A stretch of DNA of 64,000 nt from SB11 sp037968475. Its GTDB lineage: Bacteria > Bacteroidota > Bacteroidia > UBA8524. Positions within the stretch are counted from its first letter, which is position 1. Each line of letters begins with the position of its first letter. The translations under genes were made by a program, and so were the position numbers. The notes under the pieces were generated by a model. That model ran no database searches, was not told where the DNA came from, and saw nothing but the letters and a program-made list of their open reading frames with translations. This document shows, one piece after another, positions 45,167 to 53,728 of the stretch. The stretch is taken from contig JBBKVO010000018.1 in NCBI GenBank assembly GCA_037968475.1, positions 186,001-250,000 on the forward strand, given 5' to 3'.

Positions 45167-46705
45167 CTAAGAAACAGCAGGTTTTACCATTTCAAAACAT
45201 TTTTCCATACGTTTCACCACTGTTTCTTTACCCAAAAAGGCAGCCATATCAAAAATTGGAGGGCCACCCCCTACACCTGATATACTTAGGCGAAAAGTTT
45301 GCATCATTTCGCCCGGTTTTTTACCGTGTTGGGTTTCAACCACATGATGAAAGGTTTTTTCTATTTCCTCAGCAGTAAAATCTGCAAGGTTGTTCAAAGC
45401 ATCCTTCAAGTCGGTTAGTATAGCAGTGGTAAAGTCTTTCCACTTTTTGTTCACCACAGTTTCATCATAGCTTTCAGGGTTAAAAAAGAAATAGCGCCCT
45501 GCTGTAAATAGCTCGGGTATAAACTGCACTTTCTCTTTCATCATACCGCAAACAATAGCTACACGGTCAGCCGTCATAGCTACACCGTTGGCAACCAAAG
45601 TAGGTTGCAAGGCTTCGGCCAATTCCTCGTTAGGCTTGGTCATAAGGTAGTGGTGGTTAAACCATTTGGCTTTCTCCACATCAAACTTAGCGCCTGACTT
45701 ACTAACCTTTTCAATAGTAAAGGCTTCAACCAATTCGTCCATAGTAAACAACTCGCGGTTGTCGCTGGGGTGCCAACCCAAAAGGGCAAGCATATTTACC
45801 ACAGCATCTTTAAAATAGCCCGCCTCGCGATACCCGCTCGATATTTCGCCTGTTTTTGGGTCTTTCCATTCTAAAGGAAATACAGGAAAACCTAAACGGT
45901 CGCCATCGCGTTTGCTTAGTTTTCCGTTGCCTTCGGGTTTTAACAAAAGGGGTAGGTGAGCAAATTTTGGCATCACATCTTCCCAACCCAAATAGCGGTA
46001 TAACAATACGTGCAAGGGCGCACTGGGCAACCACTCTTCGCCACGTATCACATGGGTAATTTTCATTAAATAATCATCAACAATATTGGCAAGGTGGTAG
46101 GTGGGCATACCATCGCTTTTAAACAACACTTTATCGTCCATTTGCGATGTATTTACAACTACCCAACCGCGTATCTCATCGTGAAAACGAACTTCATCTT
46201 TGCGGGGCAGTTTTATGCGCACCACATAAGGCTCGTTATTATCCAAACGTTTTTGCACTTCATCTTGACTAAGCGTTAACGAGTTTTTCATACTTTGCCT
46301 TGTAATCGGGTCGTATTTCCAACTCATTTTAGCTTGTTCAGCCTTTTTTCGTACATCTTCAAGGTCTTCGCTGGTATCAAAAGCATAGTAAGCATTGCCG
46401 CTTTCAAGCAATTGCTCGGCATATTGACGGTATATTTCTTTACGGTCGCTTTGGCGGTATGGGCCATAAGGGCCGCCTATGTGTGGTGCTTCATCAAACT
46501 TCAATCCAACCCATTCAAGGGCTTCTGTTATATATTCCTCAGCACCGGGTACAAAACGATTTTGGTCGGTATCTTCAATTCTAAGTAAAAAATCACCTCC
46601 GTGTTTTTTGGCAAAAAGGTAATTGTATAATGCCGTTCTTACCCCGCCAATGTGCAAAGGCCCTGTGGGGCTAGGGGCAAAACGTACTCTAACGCGTCTA
46701 TCCAT
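45167..46705 (-). CDS. gltX: Glutamate--tRNA ligase
   Basis: 512 aa. Class I aminoacyl-tRNA synthetase: RFAPSPTGPLHIGGVRTAL (HIGH-type motif) and the KMSKS-type motif KLSKRDG; anticodon-binding helical domain at the C-terminus. The sequence GVGGGPPIFDMAAFLG near the end is typical of the family in Bacteroidota. Promoter -7 element TATCTTTG lies 21 bases before the start. Confidence 0.97.
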   Translation of the reverse strand: MDRRVRVRFAPSPTGPLHIGGVRTALYNYLFAKKHGGDFLLRIEDTDQNRFVPGAEEYITEALEWVGLKFDEAPHIGGPYGPYRQSDRKEIYRQYAEQLLESGNAYYAFDTSEDLEDVRKKAEQAKMSWKYDPITRQSMKNSLTLSQDEVQKRLDNNEPYVVRIKLPRKDEVRFHDEIRGWVVVNTSQMDDKVLFKSDGMPTYHLANIVDDYLMKITHVIRGEEWLPSAPLHVLLYRYLGWEDVMPKFAHLPLLLKPEGNGKLSKRDGDRLGFPVFPLEWKDPKTGEISSGYREAGYFKDAVVNMLALLGWHPSDNRELFTMDELVEAFTIEKVSKSGAKFDVEKAKWFNHHYLMTKPNEELAEALQPTLVANGVAMTADRVAIVCGMMKEKVQFIPELFTAGRYFFFNPESYDETVVNKKWKDFTTAILTDLKDALNNLADFTAEEIEKTFHHVVETQHGKKPGEMMQTFRLSISGVGGGPPIFDMAAFLGKETVVKRMEKCFEMVKPAVS

Positions 46706-46725
46706 AGTGTTTGTAAAAAGAGGGG

Positions 46726-46733
46726 CAAAGATA
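46726..46733 (-). promoter_or_regulatory. Putative -7 element of gltX promoter
   Basis: TATCTTTG on the minus strand matches TAnnTTTG and precedes the gltX ATG by 20 bases. Confidence 0.4.
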
Positions 46734-46827
46734 AGGCTATAATGTAAAATAGTAGCACCAAAACAAACTAAGAAGGCAGTAAAAATCGTTTAAAAAACAT
46801 ATATTCGGATAACTAACTAAAACGCCT

Positions 46828-47520
46828 ATGAACCCTATTATCTTTGCCGTTGTTTTGGTAGTGCTGCTTTGGGCGGCTGCCATTTACCTATCGCTAAAAA
46901 CCGACATTTTAAAAGACCTAAGTACGGGCACTACCAAGCCGTACAGTTTTTCTCGCACCCAACTGATGTGGTGGACACTAATAATAGCCTCGTGCTATAT
47001 ATTGGCTTTTGCCCATTACGAAAACTTACCTGCTATTAATAGTACCACTCTTGCCTTATTGGGTATAGGATTGGGCACTACTACTTTTGCCCGTGTGGTG
47101 GATAATACACAAGTAAATCAAGCGGTAGCGAATGGCACGGCCAGACACCAAAACGAAACCTCACAAGGTTTTTTAACCGATTTACTTTCTGATGAAACAG
47201 GTATAAGCATACACCGTTTTCAGGCATTTGTATTTAATGTGATTTTTGGAGTTACTTTTTTTATCGATTTCTTCAATATGAAATATATACTACCCACATA
47301 CGATAGCCAACAACTACTATTGTTAGGCATTAGTTCGGGTGCGTATGTAGCTATTAAAATGAATGAAAACGGAATTAAAAACACAGCCGCAATACAAAGT
47401 GCGCCTGCACCTCAAAACATTGTGCCTCCTGTAAATACAAACATTCCCCAAGCACCTGTGCCACCTGCACCACAGGAAAACCCTGTGCCACCGGTACCTC
47501 CTGCACCTCAAAATACTTAA
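46828..47520 (+). CDS. Multi-pass membrane protein with proline-rich cytoplasmic or periplasmic tail
   Basis: 230 aa. About four to five membrane segments (1-20, 48-65, 72-86, 127-148, 157-175), then a tail (190-230) of repeated PPAPQ/PVPPVP units. The two halves share a pattern: SRTQ...W..I...LALLGIGLGT in the first, HRFQ..V..VIFG...LLLLGISSGA in the second, suggesting an internal duplication. No catalytic motif. Function unknown; no clear partner next to it. Confidence 0.75.
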   Translation: MNPIIFAVVLVVLLWAAAIYLSLKTDILKDLSTGTTKPYSFSRTQLMWWTLIIASCYILAFAHYENLPAINSTTLALLGIGLGTTTFARVVDNTQVNQAVANGTARHQNETSQGFLTDLLSDETGISIHRFQAFVFNVIFGVTFFIDFFNMKYILPTYDSQQLLLLGISSGAYVAIKMNENGIKNTAAIQSAPAPQNIVPPVNTNIPQAPVPPAPQENPVPPVPPAPQNT

Positions 47521-47536
47521 TCAACTTTAATTTTCG

Positions 47537-47700
47537 ATGGGTTTAAAGCCCGCTATTTTTGATATTAACAACGCGCAGTGGGGCTTAAAGCCCCGCTGTG
47601 TGTTGTTACGATTATGTCAGGTTGAAACCTGACACTACTCAGACCTATCGGAATAGAATAGTATTTCTATTATGCTAGATTGAAATCCCCGTTAAAAAAA
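47537..47700 (+). repeat. Cluster of hairpin repeats including copy 2 of the interspersed element
   Basis: Four short inverted motifs in 160 bases, each of the form GGGnTTnAAAnCCC: GGGTTTAAAGCCC, GGGGCTTAAAGCCCC, TCAGGTTGAAACCTGA and AGATTGAAATCCCC. The third, with its downstream CAGACC..TCGG.ATA, aligns with the copy at 25166-25207. Apart from the argS promoter this fills the 220-base gap; no gene is seen. Confidence 0.65.
47567..47607 (+). repeat. 20-bp hairpin with plus-strand G-U pairs
   Basis: A 41-nt hairpin with a one-base formal loop: positions i and j sum to 95174, giving 17 Watson-Crick and three G-U pairs (47573-47601, 47575-47599, 47579-47595) if transcribed as plus-strand RNA. 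The minus-strand RNA would have A-C mismatches at those three places. Confidence 0.6.
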
Positions 47701-47725
47701 ATCCCCATCATCGACTTGTGCTAAA

Positions 47726-47733
47726 TATCTTTG
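47726..47733 (+). promoter_or_regulatory. Putative -7 element of argS promoter
   Basis: TATCTTTG matches TAnnTTTG, 7 bases before ATG 47741, implying a near-leaderless transcript. No clear -33 element at standard spacing. Confidence 0.45.
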
Positions 47734-47740
47734 CACCAAC

Positions 47741-49528
47741 ATGAATATTGAGGCGACTTTACAACAACACATTTCAAAAGCAATTGAAACCCTTTACGGC
47801 ACAGCCGTTGAGGCAGAAAGTATAAAACTGGAAACCACTAAACAAGATTTTGAGGGCGACTATACCTTTGTGGTATTTCCTTATCTACGCGCCAGCAAAA
47901 AAAATCCTGAACAAACGGCAAATGATATAGGCAATTATCTAAAAGATACTTGTGATGATGTTGCCGATTATAATGTGGTTAAAGGATTTCTAAACCTTGT
48001 TGTAGCTGAGAACTATTGGGTTAACACATTTTACAATCACATTGCCCCAAATAAAGAGTTTGGCAAAACTACCACAGGGCAAGGCCATAAGGTAATGGTA
48101 GAATATTCATCACCCAATACCAACAAACCTCTGCATTTAGGGCACGTACGTAATAACCTGCTGGGTTTTAGCCTCAGCCAAATATTAGAATTTAATAGCT
48201 ACGAGGTGGTGAAAGCCAACCTTATAAACGACCGTGGTATACACATTTGCAAAAGTATGTTGGCCTGGCAAAAATTTGGTAATGGCGAAACACCCGAAAG
48301 TAGCGGACTAAAGGGTGACCATTTGGTAGGTAAATACTATGTGGAGTTTGATAAACACAATAAAGAGCAAATTAAAGAACTGATAGCCAAAGGCATAACA
48401 GAAGAAGAGGCTGCAAAAAATACCCCATTGCTAAAAGAAGCACAAGAAATGCTGCTAAAATGGGAGGCAGGCGACGAGGAAGTGAAAAACCTTTGGCAAA
48501 CTATGAATGGCTGGGTATATGCAGGTTTTGATGCCACCTACAAACGTTTGGGTGTTAGCTTTGATAAGTTTTATTACGAAAGCCAAACCTACCTTTTGGG
48601 CAAAGAAATAGTGCAAGAAGGTTTAGATAAAAAAGTGTTCTACCGTGAAGAGGATAGCAGCGTATGGATAGACCTTACGGATGAAAACTTGGATAAAAAA
48701 TTACTACTGCGTCGTGATGGCACATCGGTATATATGACACAGGATTTGGGTACTGCCGACAAGAAATTTGAAGAGTACGGTTGCGATAAATCGGTATATG
48801 TAGTGGGTAATGAGCAAGAATACCACTTTAAGGTATTGTTCTCTATCCTTAAAAAAATGGGTAAAAGCTACGCCGATGGTTTGTATCACCTTAGCTACGG
48901 CATGGTTGATTTGCCCGAAGGCAAAATGAAATCGCGCGAGGGCACTGTGGTGGATGCCGACGACCTAATGGACGAGATGCACAACACTGCCCGCGAGCTT
49001 ACGCTTGAATTGGGCAAGATTGACGGTTTTAACGAAGTTGAGCAAGTAGAATTATTTGAAACTTTGGGACTGGGCGCACTTAAATACTTTTTGCTACGTG
49101 TAGACCCTATGAAACGCTTAGTGTTTAACCCTAAAGAAAGTATTGATTTTGCAGGTAATACAGGGCCTTTTATACAATACACCCACGCCCGTATCAACTC
49201 ATTATTAAAAAATGTAAGCGAAAGCGGCTTTGAGACAGGAACTGCCGCACCGCATACAGTATTACCCCACGAGCGGGATATAATAGTTTGGCTTACTAAA
49301 TTCCCTAAAACGGTAGAAGATGCAGGGCGCGAGTACAACCCCGCCATTATTGCCAACTATACCTACGAGTTAGCTAAACTGTATAACCGATTTTACAGAG
49401 AATCGCCCGTGAATAAAGAGCCTGATGAAAACCTAAAAGCATTTAGAGTAATACTTACCCAAACAACAGGGCAAGTACTTAATAAAAGCTTGGCATTGCT
49501 GGGCATAAAAGCCCCTGAAAGAATGTAA
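47741..49528 (+). CDS. argS: Arginine--tRNA ligase
   Basis: 595 aa. Class I synthetase with the HIGH-type motif PNTNKPLHLGHVRNN and the KMSKS-equivalent GKMKSREGTVV; N-terminal Add1 domain with VVFPYLRASKKNP and a C-terminal DALR anticodon-binding domain (PFIQYTHARI, LYNRFYRESPV). ATG 47741 is supported by the promoter element just upstream. A short GGCTAC/GTAGCC hairpin (49534-49548) follows the stop. Confidence 0.97.
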   Translation: MNIEATLQQHISKAIETLYGTAVEAESIKLETTKQDFEGDYTFVVFPYLRASKKNPEQTANDIGNYLKDTCDDVADYNVVKGFLNLVVAENYWVNTFYNHIAPNKEFGKTTTGQGHKVMVEYSSPNTNKPLHLGHVRNNLLGFSLSQILEFNSYEVVKANLINDRGIHICKSMLAWQKFGNGETPESSGLKGDHLVGKYYVEFDKHNKEQIKELIAKGITEEEAAKNTPLLKEAQEMLLKWEAGDEEVKNLWQTMNGWVYAGFDATYKRLGVSFDKFYYESQTYLLGKEIVQEGLDKKVFYREEDSSVWIDLTDENLDKKLLLRRDGTSVYMTQDLGTADKKFEEYGCDKSVYVVGNEQEYHFKVLFSILKKMGKSYADGLYHLSYGMVDLPEGKMKSREGTVVDADDLMDEMHNTARELTLELGKIDGFNEVEQVELFETLGLGALKYFLLRVDPMKRLVFNPKESIDFAGNTGPFIQYTHARINSLLKNVSESGFETGTAAPHTVLPHERDIIVWLTKFPKTVEDAGREYNPAIIANYTYELAKLYNRFYRESPVNKEPDENLKAFRVILTQTTGQVLNKSLALLGIKAPERM

Positions 49529-49564
49529 TTATTGGCTACCTTGTAGCCTTACAATTATAGTTTT

Positions 49565-50266
49565 ATGGCTAAAACTGAACACGGCACTTGTATTGTTTGT
49601 AAAAAACAGTACACGCCTTCGCACCTGCATGCTTGTTTTTCTGTAAGAGATAACTTGTTACAGATTATCCGTGCTGATTTTCCTGATTTTGGGCAGGGTG
49701 ATTTTATATGTACTACCGACTTAAATATCTATCGTTCAAAATATATAGCCAGCCTAATTAAAGGTGAAAGTTCATCGCTCAATCAGTTTGAAACTGAAAT
49801 ATTGGACAACCTAAAAAAAGAAGAACTATATGCCCAAAAATTGTACGATGATTACGACCGACAACTAACCAAATGGGATAAACTGGCCGATACCATAGCC
49901 AGCTTTGGCGGTAGTTGGAGGTTTATAGGCATTTTTGGTGCGTTTATAGTGGTATGGATAGCCATCAACATCGTGCTATTAACCCAAAACTCTTGGGATC
50001 CCTACCCTTTTATACTGCTCAACTTAATACTATCGTGTTTGGCGGCAATGCAAGCTCCTGTGATAATGATGAGCCAAAACCGAGCTGAAGAACGCGACCG
50101 TATGCGGGCTGAAAACGATTACAAAATAAATATGAAGGCAGAAATTGAAATAAAAATTCTGCACGAAAAAATGGATCACCTGATAAACAACCAATGGCAA
50201 AAGTTGCTTGAGATACAGCAAATACAAATTGAGTTGATGGAAGAAATGCGTAAGATTAGCAAGTAA
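49565..50266 (+). CDS. DUF1003 membrane protein
   Basis: 233 aa. N-terminal Cys motif CIVCKKQYTPSHLHAC (possible metal site), then the DUF1003 core: LADTIASFGGSWRFIGIFGAF followed by two membrane segments (about 119-140 and 149-170) and SQNRAEERDRMRAENDY, a coiled-coil end. Family function is unknown, though it is often near transport or ion-homeostasis genes. Its TAA overlaps the ATG of the sirtuin gene by one base (TAATG). Confidence 0.88.
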   Translation: MAKTEHGTCIVCKKQYTPSHLHACFSVRDNLLQIIRADFPDFGQGDFICTTDLNIYRSKYIASLIKGESSSLNQFETEILDNLKKEELYAQKLYDDYDRQLTKWDKLADTIASFGGSWRFIGIFGAFIVVWIAINIVLLTQNSWDPYPFILLNLILSCLAAMQAPVIMMSQNRAEERDRMRAENDYKINMKAEIEIKILHEKMDHLINNQWQKLLEIQQIQIELMEEMRKISK

Positions 50267-50952
50267 TGAAAAAGAAACTTATAGTACTAACAGGCGCTGG
50301 TATGAGTGCTGAAAGTGGTATAAAAACGTTTAGAGATAGCGACGGGCTTTGGGAAAACCATAATGTGATGGATGTAGCCAGTATTGATGGTTGGGAACGA
50401 AACCCGCAATTGGTGCTAGAGTTTTATAACCAACGCCGCAAACAGTTGTATGATGTAGTACCAAATGCAGGTCATGTAGGTTTAGCTGAATTGGAAAAAG
50501 ATTTTGATGTACATATAATTACCCAAAATGTTGACGATTTGCACGAGCGCGCAGGCTCTACCCGAATAATACACCTGCATGGCGAGCTTAAAAAAGTGCG
50601 GAGCACTAAAAACCCTTTTAAAGTATTTGATTTAGAGGGTTGGGAAGTAAAATGGGGGGATATAGCTGAAGACGGACACCAGCTGCGCCCGCATATTGTT
50701 TGGTTTGGCGAAGAAGTACCCATGATGGACATGGCAACCATGATAACCGAACAAGCCGATATTTTGGTGATTATCGGGACATCGCTACAAGTATACCCTG
50801 CGGCAGGCTTGCTGCATTATGCCCCTGCACATATACCCAAATACCTTATTGACCCAAAAGGCGAAATGATGAGAGGCATTGAAAACCTAATTATAATAAA
50901 CAAAACAGCCACCCAAGGGGTGGCTGAATTAAAACAACTATTACTGGCTTAA
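50266..50952 (+). CDS. cobB: NAD-dependent protein deacylase (sirtuin, CobB-like)
   Basis: 228 aa. Sir2 fold: VLTGAGMSAESGIKTFRDSDGLW at the NAD site, TQNVDDLHERAGS, catalytic His in IIHLHGEL. Tyr and Arg in FYNQRRKQL are in the class III positions associated with acyl (succinyl/malonyl) substrates. The four zinc-binding Cys of most sirtuins are missing: the region KKVRSTKNPFKVFDLEGW has none. Overlaps the DUF1003 stop by one base. A GC-rich hairpin sits at the 3' end of the CDS. Confidence 0.9.
   Translation: MKKKLIVLTGAGMSAESGIKTFRDSDGLWENHNVMDVASIDGWERNPQLVLEFYNQRRKQLYDVVPNAGHVGLAELEKDFDVHIITQNVDDLHERAGSTRIIHLHGELKKVRSTKNPFKVFDLEGWEVKWGDIAEDGHQLRPHIVWFGEEVPMMDMATMITEQADILVIIGTSLQVYPAAGLLHYAPAHIPKYLIDPKGEMMRGIENLIIINKTATQGVAELKQLLLA
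50906..50926. terminator. GC-rich hairpin inside the 3' end of cobB
   Basis: Perfect 9-bp stem CAGCCACCC/GGGTGGCTG with an AAG loop, 26 bases before the cobB stop and facing the convergent peroxidase gene 2 bases beyond it. Lacks a T-run; possible termination or mRNA-end structure. Confidence 0.4.
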
Positions 50953-50954
50953 AG

Positions 50955-52100
50955 TTAATAGTTAAAAGGGTCTGAATAAGCAGGATTGCTTATCATACTA
51001 TAATCTGTAAGGCTTTTTAAGAAAGCTACCAATGCAGTTTTTTCATTATCAGTAAGACTTAGTTTTGCAGGGTCGTTACTACTACCAATTATCGAGCGAT
51101 GTTTATCAGTAGGTAACTGACTATTCATATACTCTAAGTTTGCATTAGTTAAACTCCAATCCAAATTAGAGTGTTTTACTATACCGCTATTGTAATGGTC
51201 TACTACTTCTTCTAAAGTATTAAATCGTCCATCGTGCATATAAGGTGCACTTAGAGCAATATTGCGTAATGATGGGGTTTTAAATACACCTTTACCCCAT
51301 CCGCCAACATCAAAAGCACCATTATCTTTATACTCCATATCCAAACCTATGTTGGCCATACGCTCGCTGCTCCATGATGTATTCGAGATTTCTAAGTTAT
51401 GGCAGTTTCTGCAATGCAAACTGTTAAACAATTCTAATCCTTGTTTTTCAAGCGCCGTAAAATGCGTTGTTTGCCCTGAATTTGACCATTTGTCAAACTT
51501 ATTATCAGCCGTTACCACACTTGCCAAAAAGTTGGCCAATGCTTCGCGTACCTTACTTTCGGTAACCTCTTCACTACCAAATGCTTTTTTAAATAACGGC
51601 GCATAGTAAGGTATAGCAGCTAGTTTAGCTTCCACATATTTCAGGTTTTGTATACCCATTTCTAGGTGGTTTTGCACAGGCATAAGCACCATATCTTTTA
51701 GCCCTGTTGAAGCGCGTGCATCCCAAAAATATTTTCGCATTGCCCCTGCATTTATAATAGCAGGTGAATTGCGAGGGGTGTTTAACAACTCAAAACCTTC
51801 ACTAAATTGTCTCCCATCAGCAAAGCCCATTTGCTGCACATGGCAACTACCACAAGCAATAAAATTGTTTACAGATAGTGTTTTATCATAAAATAATACC
51901 CTGCCTAGTGTAGCCTTGTCATTGGTTACATTAATAAGGTTAGCAGGTAATCGTTTTGATAAAGCAGCATAATCGTATGAGGTAGCAGGCAACTGGGGCT
52001 GCTTATATTCAGCTTGCCCGCCCGGTGCATCTTTTTTGCAACTAGCCATCAACAATGCAATAGATACAATGGCAGTGCTAATTATTATTTTACCTTTCAT
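50955..52100 (-). CDS. Di-haem cytochrome c peroxidase/MauG-family lipoprotein
   Basis: 381 aa. Lipobox LLMASC at the N-terminus. Two CxxCH haem-binding motifs: CGSCH (in the N-terminal domain, FIACGSCHVQQMGFADG) and CRNCH (second domain). The start RNSPAIINAGAMRKYFWDARA and YMHDGRFNTLEEVVDHYN match bacterial cytochrome c peroxidases. Likely reduces hydrogen peroxide in the periplasm, though MauG-like oxidation cannot be excluded. Downstream of the OMP gene with 14 bases between; likely operon. Confidence 0.92.
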   Translation of the reverse strand: MKGKIIISTAIVSIALLMASCKKDAPGGQAEYKQPQLPATSYDYAALSKRLPANLINVTNDKATLGRVLFYDKTLSVNNFIACGSCHVQQMGFADGRQFSEGFELLNTPRNSPAIINAGAMRKYFWDARASTGLKDMVLMPVQNHLEMGIQNLKYVEAKLAAIPYYAPLFKKAFGSEEVTESKVREALANFLASVVTADNKFDKWSNSGQTTHFTALEKQGLELFNSLHCRNCHNLEISNTSWSSERMANIGLDMEYKDNGAFDVGGWGKGVFKTPSLRNIALSAPYMHDGRFNTLEEVVDHYNSGIVKHSNLDWSLTNANLEYMNSQLPTDKHRSIIGSSNDPAKLSLTDNEKTALVAFLKSLTDYSMISNPAYSDPFNY

Positions 52101-52114
52101 AATTGTGTAGGTTT

Positions 52115-52792
52115 TTAAAAGTGTATCACAAAAAACAAGTTGGTGGGTATAGTAATACCCAACGCGTTTCTTGCTATAAAATCGTTACTATTAAATTGAG
52201 GAAACTGAGGGTTATTTTGTGAACCTCTTGTCTCTGAGTACCTATAATAGGCCGTACTTTCAGCATTAAAGCTAATACGCTTACCCAGCTTAAACTCTAT
52301 ACCCAATACAGGGCCTGCTCCCACACCAAAGCCCTCTGTACCGGTTGTTATTTCAGTAGTTTTAGGCGGAAAACCACTTACCGTTGCAGTTTTTGTGCGC
52401 GATAAATTATAATCGTAAAAAGCATCAAAACCTACGTAGTATAACCAGCGTTTACTCAAGGCGTATTGACTTTCAATACCTATTCTGCAATTAATAGTTA
52501 AACCCTGAGTTGATATTGATGGTGTGCCATTATTAGGGTTCCGACTACTATTCGTCATAGTTCCTCCCAAACCCATACGCAAACCGCTACCATCAGTAAT
52601 ATATTTATAGGTTAGCAAATAAGGCGTGTTATTAGGCAGGTTGTTATTGTTTAGTATTAAAAACTGCTTAATAAACTCTGTGCTGTTCATACCTAATTGA
52701 TGCGGATAGGCCGAACTATTAAAAGATGTGTCTTGAGCATTAATACTCAAGCAAAATGACAGTGAGAAAATAAATACAACAAGCTTTTTCAT
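52115..52792 (-). CDS. Outer-membrane beta-barrel protein
   Basis: 225 aa from ATG 52792 (MKKLVVFIFSLSFCLSINAQ); an in-frame start 7 codons upstream adds unlikely residues. Alternating hydrophobic strands (LRMGLGGTMTNSS, WLYYVGFDAFYDY, FGVGAGPVLGIEFKLGKRISF) and a C-terminal Phe (FFVIHF) fit an outer-membrane barrel. Transcribed just before the di-haem peroxidase. Function unknown. Confidence 0.8.
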   Translation of the reverse strand: MKKLVVFIFSLSFCLSINAQDTSFNSSAYPHQLGMNSTEFIKQFLILNNNNLPNNTPYLLTYKYITDGSGLRMGLGGTMTNSSRNPNNGTPSISTQGLTINCRIGIESQYALSKRWLYYVGFDAFYDYNLSRTKTATVSGFPPKTTEITTGTEGFGVGAGPVLGIEFKLGKRISFNAESTAYYRYSETRGSQNNPQFPQFNSNDFIARNALGITIPTNLFFVIHF

Positions 52793-53046
52793 AAATGATA
52801 AAGTAAAGTTCAATAAAATAGTTGAGAAATTCGCATAACTGCCCCATTTTTCGACTAAATGCTATTTAGTTTGACAATTACGAAACAAAAAACGCTGCTT
52901 AATAGTCGCAGCGTATACCGTTCGTCGAAAAAACTAAAATATTTTTTATCCCTTACTATCAAAACCCTTTGTTGCAATAAAAACCATACACCTGTTTACT
53001 TGTTACAATCATGTATTAAGAAAAAAATATATCCATTTTGCGAACA

Positions 53047-53071
53047 ACTAACAACTGTTAGTATACTTTTG
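53047..53071 (+). promoter_or_regulatory. Promoter -7 with overlapping inverted repeat before the DinB-like gene
   Basis: TACTTTTG (53064-53071) matches TAnnTTTG. Immediately upstream is ACTAACA-AC-TGTTAGT (53047-53062), a 7-bp inverted repeat lying between the -7 and the TTTG at 53037-53040 (23-bp spacing, longer than usual). It is a candidate operator. Confidence 0.45.
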
Positions 53072-53098
53072 CAAATGTAAAACAAAGCGTATATACAG

Positions 53099-53593
53099 AT
53101 GAATACAATAGACTATATAAAAGACCTGCACACTGCCAACTATTGGGCTACAGAAACATTGCTAAACCTTGTACCACAAGAAATTTTTTATGCTGAAACT
53201 AAAGGCAGCTTCAACTCTATAAATGCAATTGCAACTCACCTTTGGGATGCACAACAAGTTTGGTATAACCGTTTGATAGATGATAACAGTGCATCACTGC
53301 CATCAAAAAGCTTTGAGGGTACACACACCGAAAAACTAGCAGCGATACTAAAAAGCTACCAAAACTTTGTTGATTTACTTGCAGATAAAACTGACGACTA
53401 TTTAAGCCAAAATCTTAGCTACACCAACCTTAAAGGCATAGCTTTTAACCAACCTATATATCAAATATTATTTCAACTAACCCACCACAGTGCTACACAC
53501 AGAGGCCAAATACTACTGCTGATGCGTCAATTGGGTTTTGAGGGCACTATACCCCAAACCGATATAGTAGCTTGGTACAGACTGTTTAAATAA
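53099..53593 (+). CDS. DinB-like (YfiT/DinB superfamily) protein
   Basis: 164 aa. Four-helix DinB fold: DYIKDLHTANYWATETLLNLV, NAIATHLWDAQQVWYNRL and LTHHSATHRGQILLLMRQLG supply the three metal-binding His (ATHLWD, HHSATH). Members are metal-dependent small-molecule transferases or hydrolases; the substrate is not known. Followed by an inverted repeat, probably a terminator. Confidence 0.88.
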   Translation: MNTIDYIKDLHTANYWATETLLNLVPQEIFYAETKGSFNSINAIATHLWDAQQVWYNRLIDDNSASLPSKSFEGTHTEKLAAILKSYQNFVDLLADKTDDYLSQNLSYTNLKGIAFNQPIYQILFQLTHHSATHRGQILLLMRQLGFEGTIPQTDIVAWYRLFK

Positions 53594-53614
53594 TAAACTG
53601 ATTATCTGACCTTT

Positions 53615-53658
53615 GCATTTTTTTAACTTTCCTATTCGTAAAAAAAGTTAAAAAATGC
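53615..53658. terminator. A/T-rich inverted repeat after the DinB-like gene
   Basis: GCATTTTTTTAACTTT (53615-53630) is near-complementary to AAAAGTTAAAAAATGC (53643-53658), with one bulged T. The stem contains the T-run, so termination is plausible but not clear. It lies 22 bases after the stop. Confidence 0.4.
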
Positions 53659-53728
53659 TCTTTGTACCTTTCAAGGTAATTGGCTTGTTTACTATATATT
53701 TACCAAACCAATAACTTTACAAACACGG

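Noticed and set aside
52859..53080. 73-codon plus-strand frame
   Set aside because: It has basic, low-complexity sequence, no homologous motif, and overlaps the promoter and operator region of the DinB-like gene.
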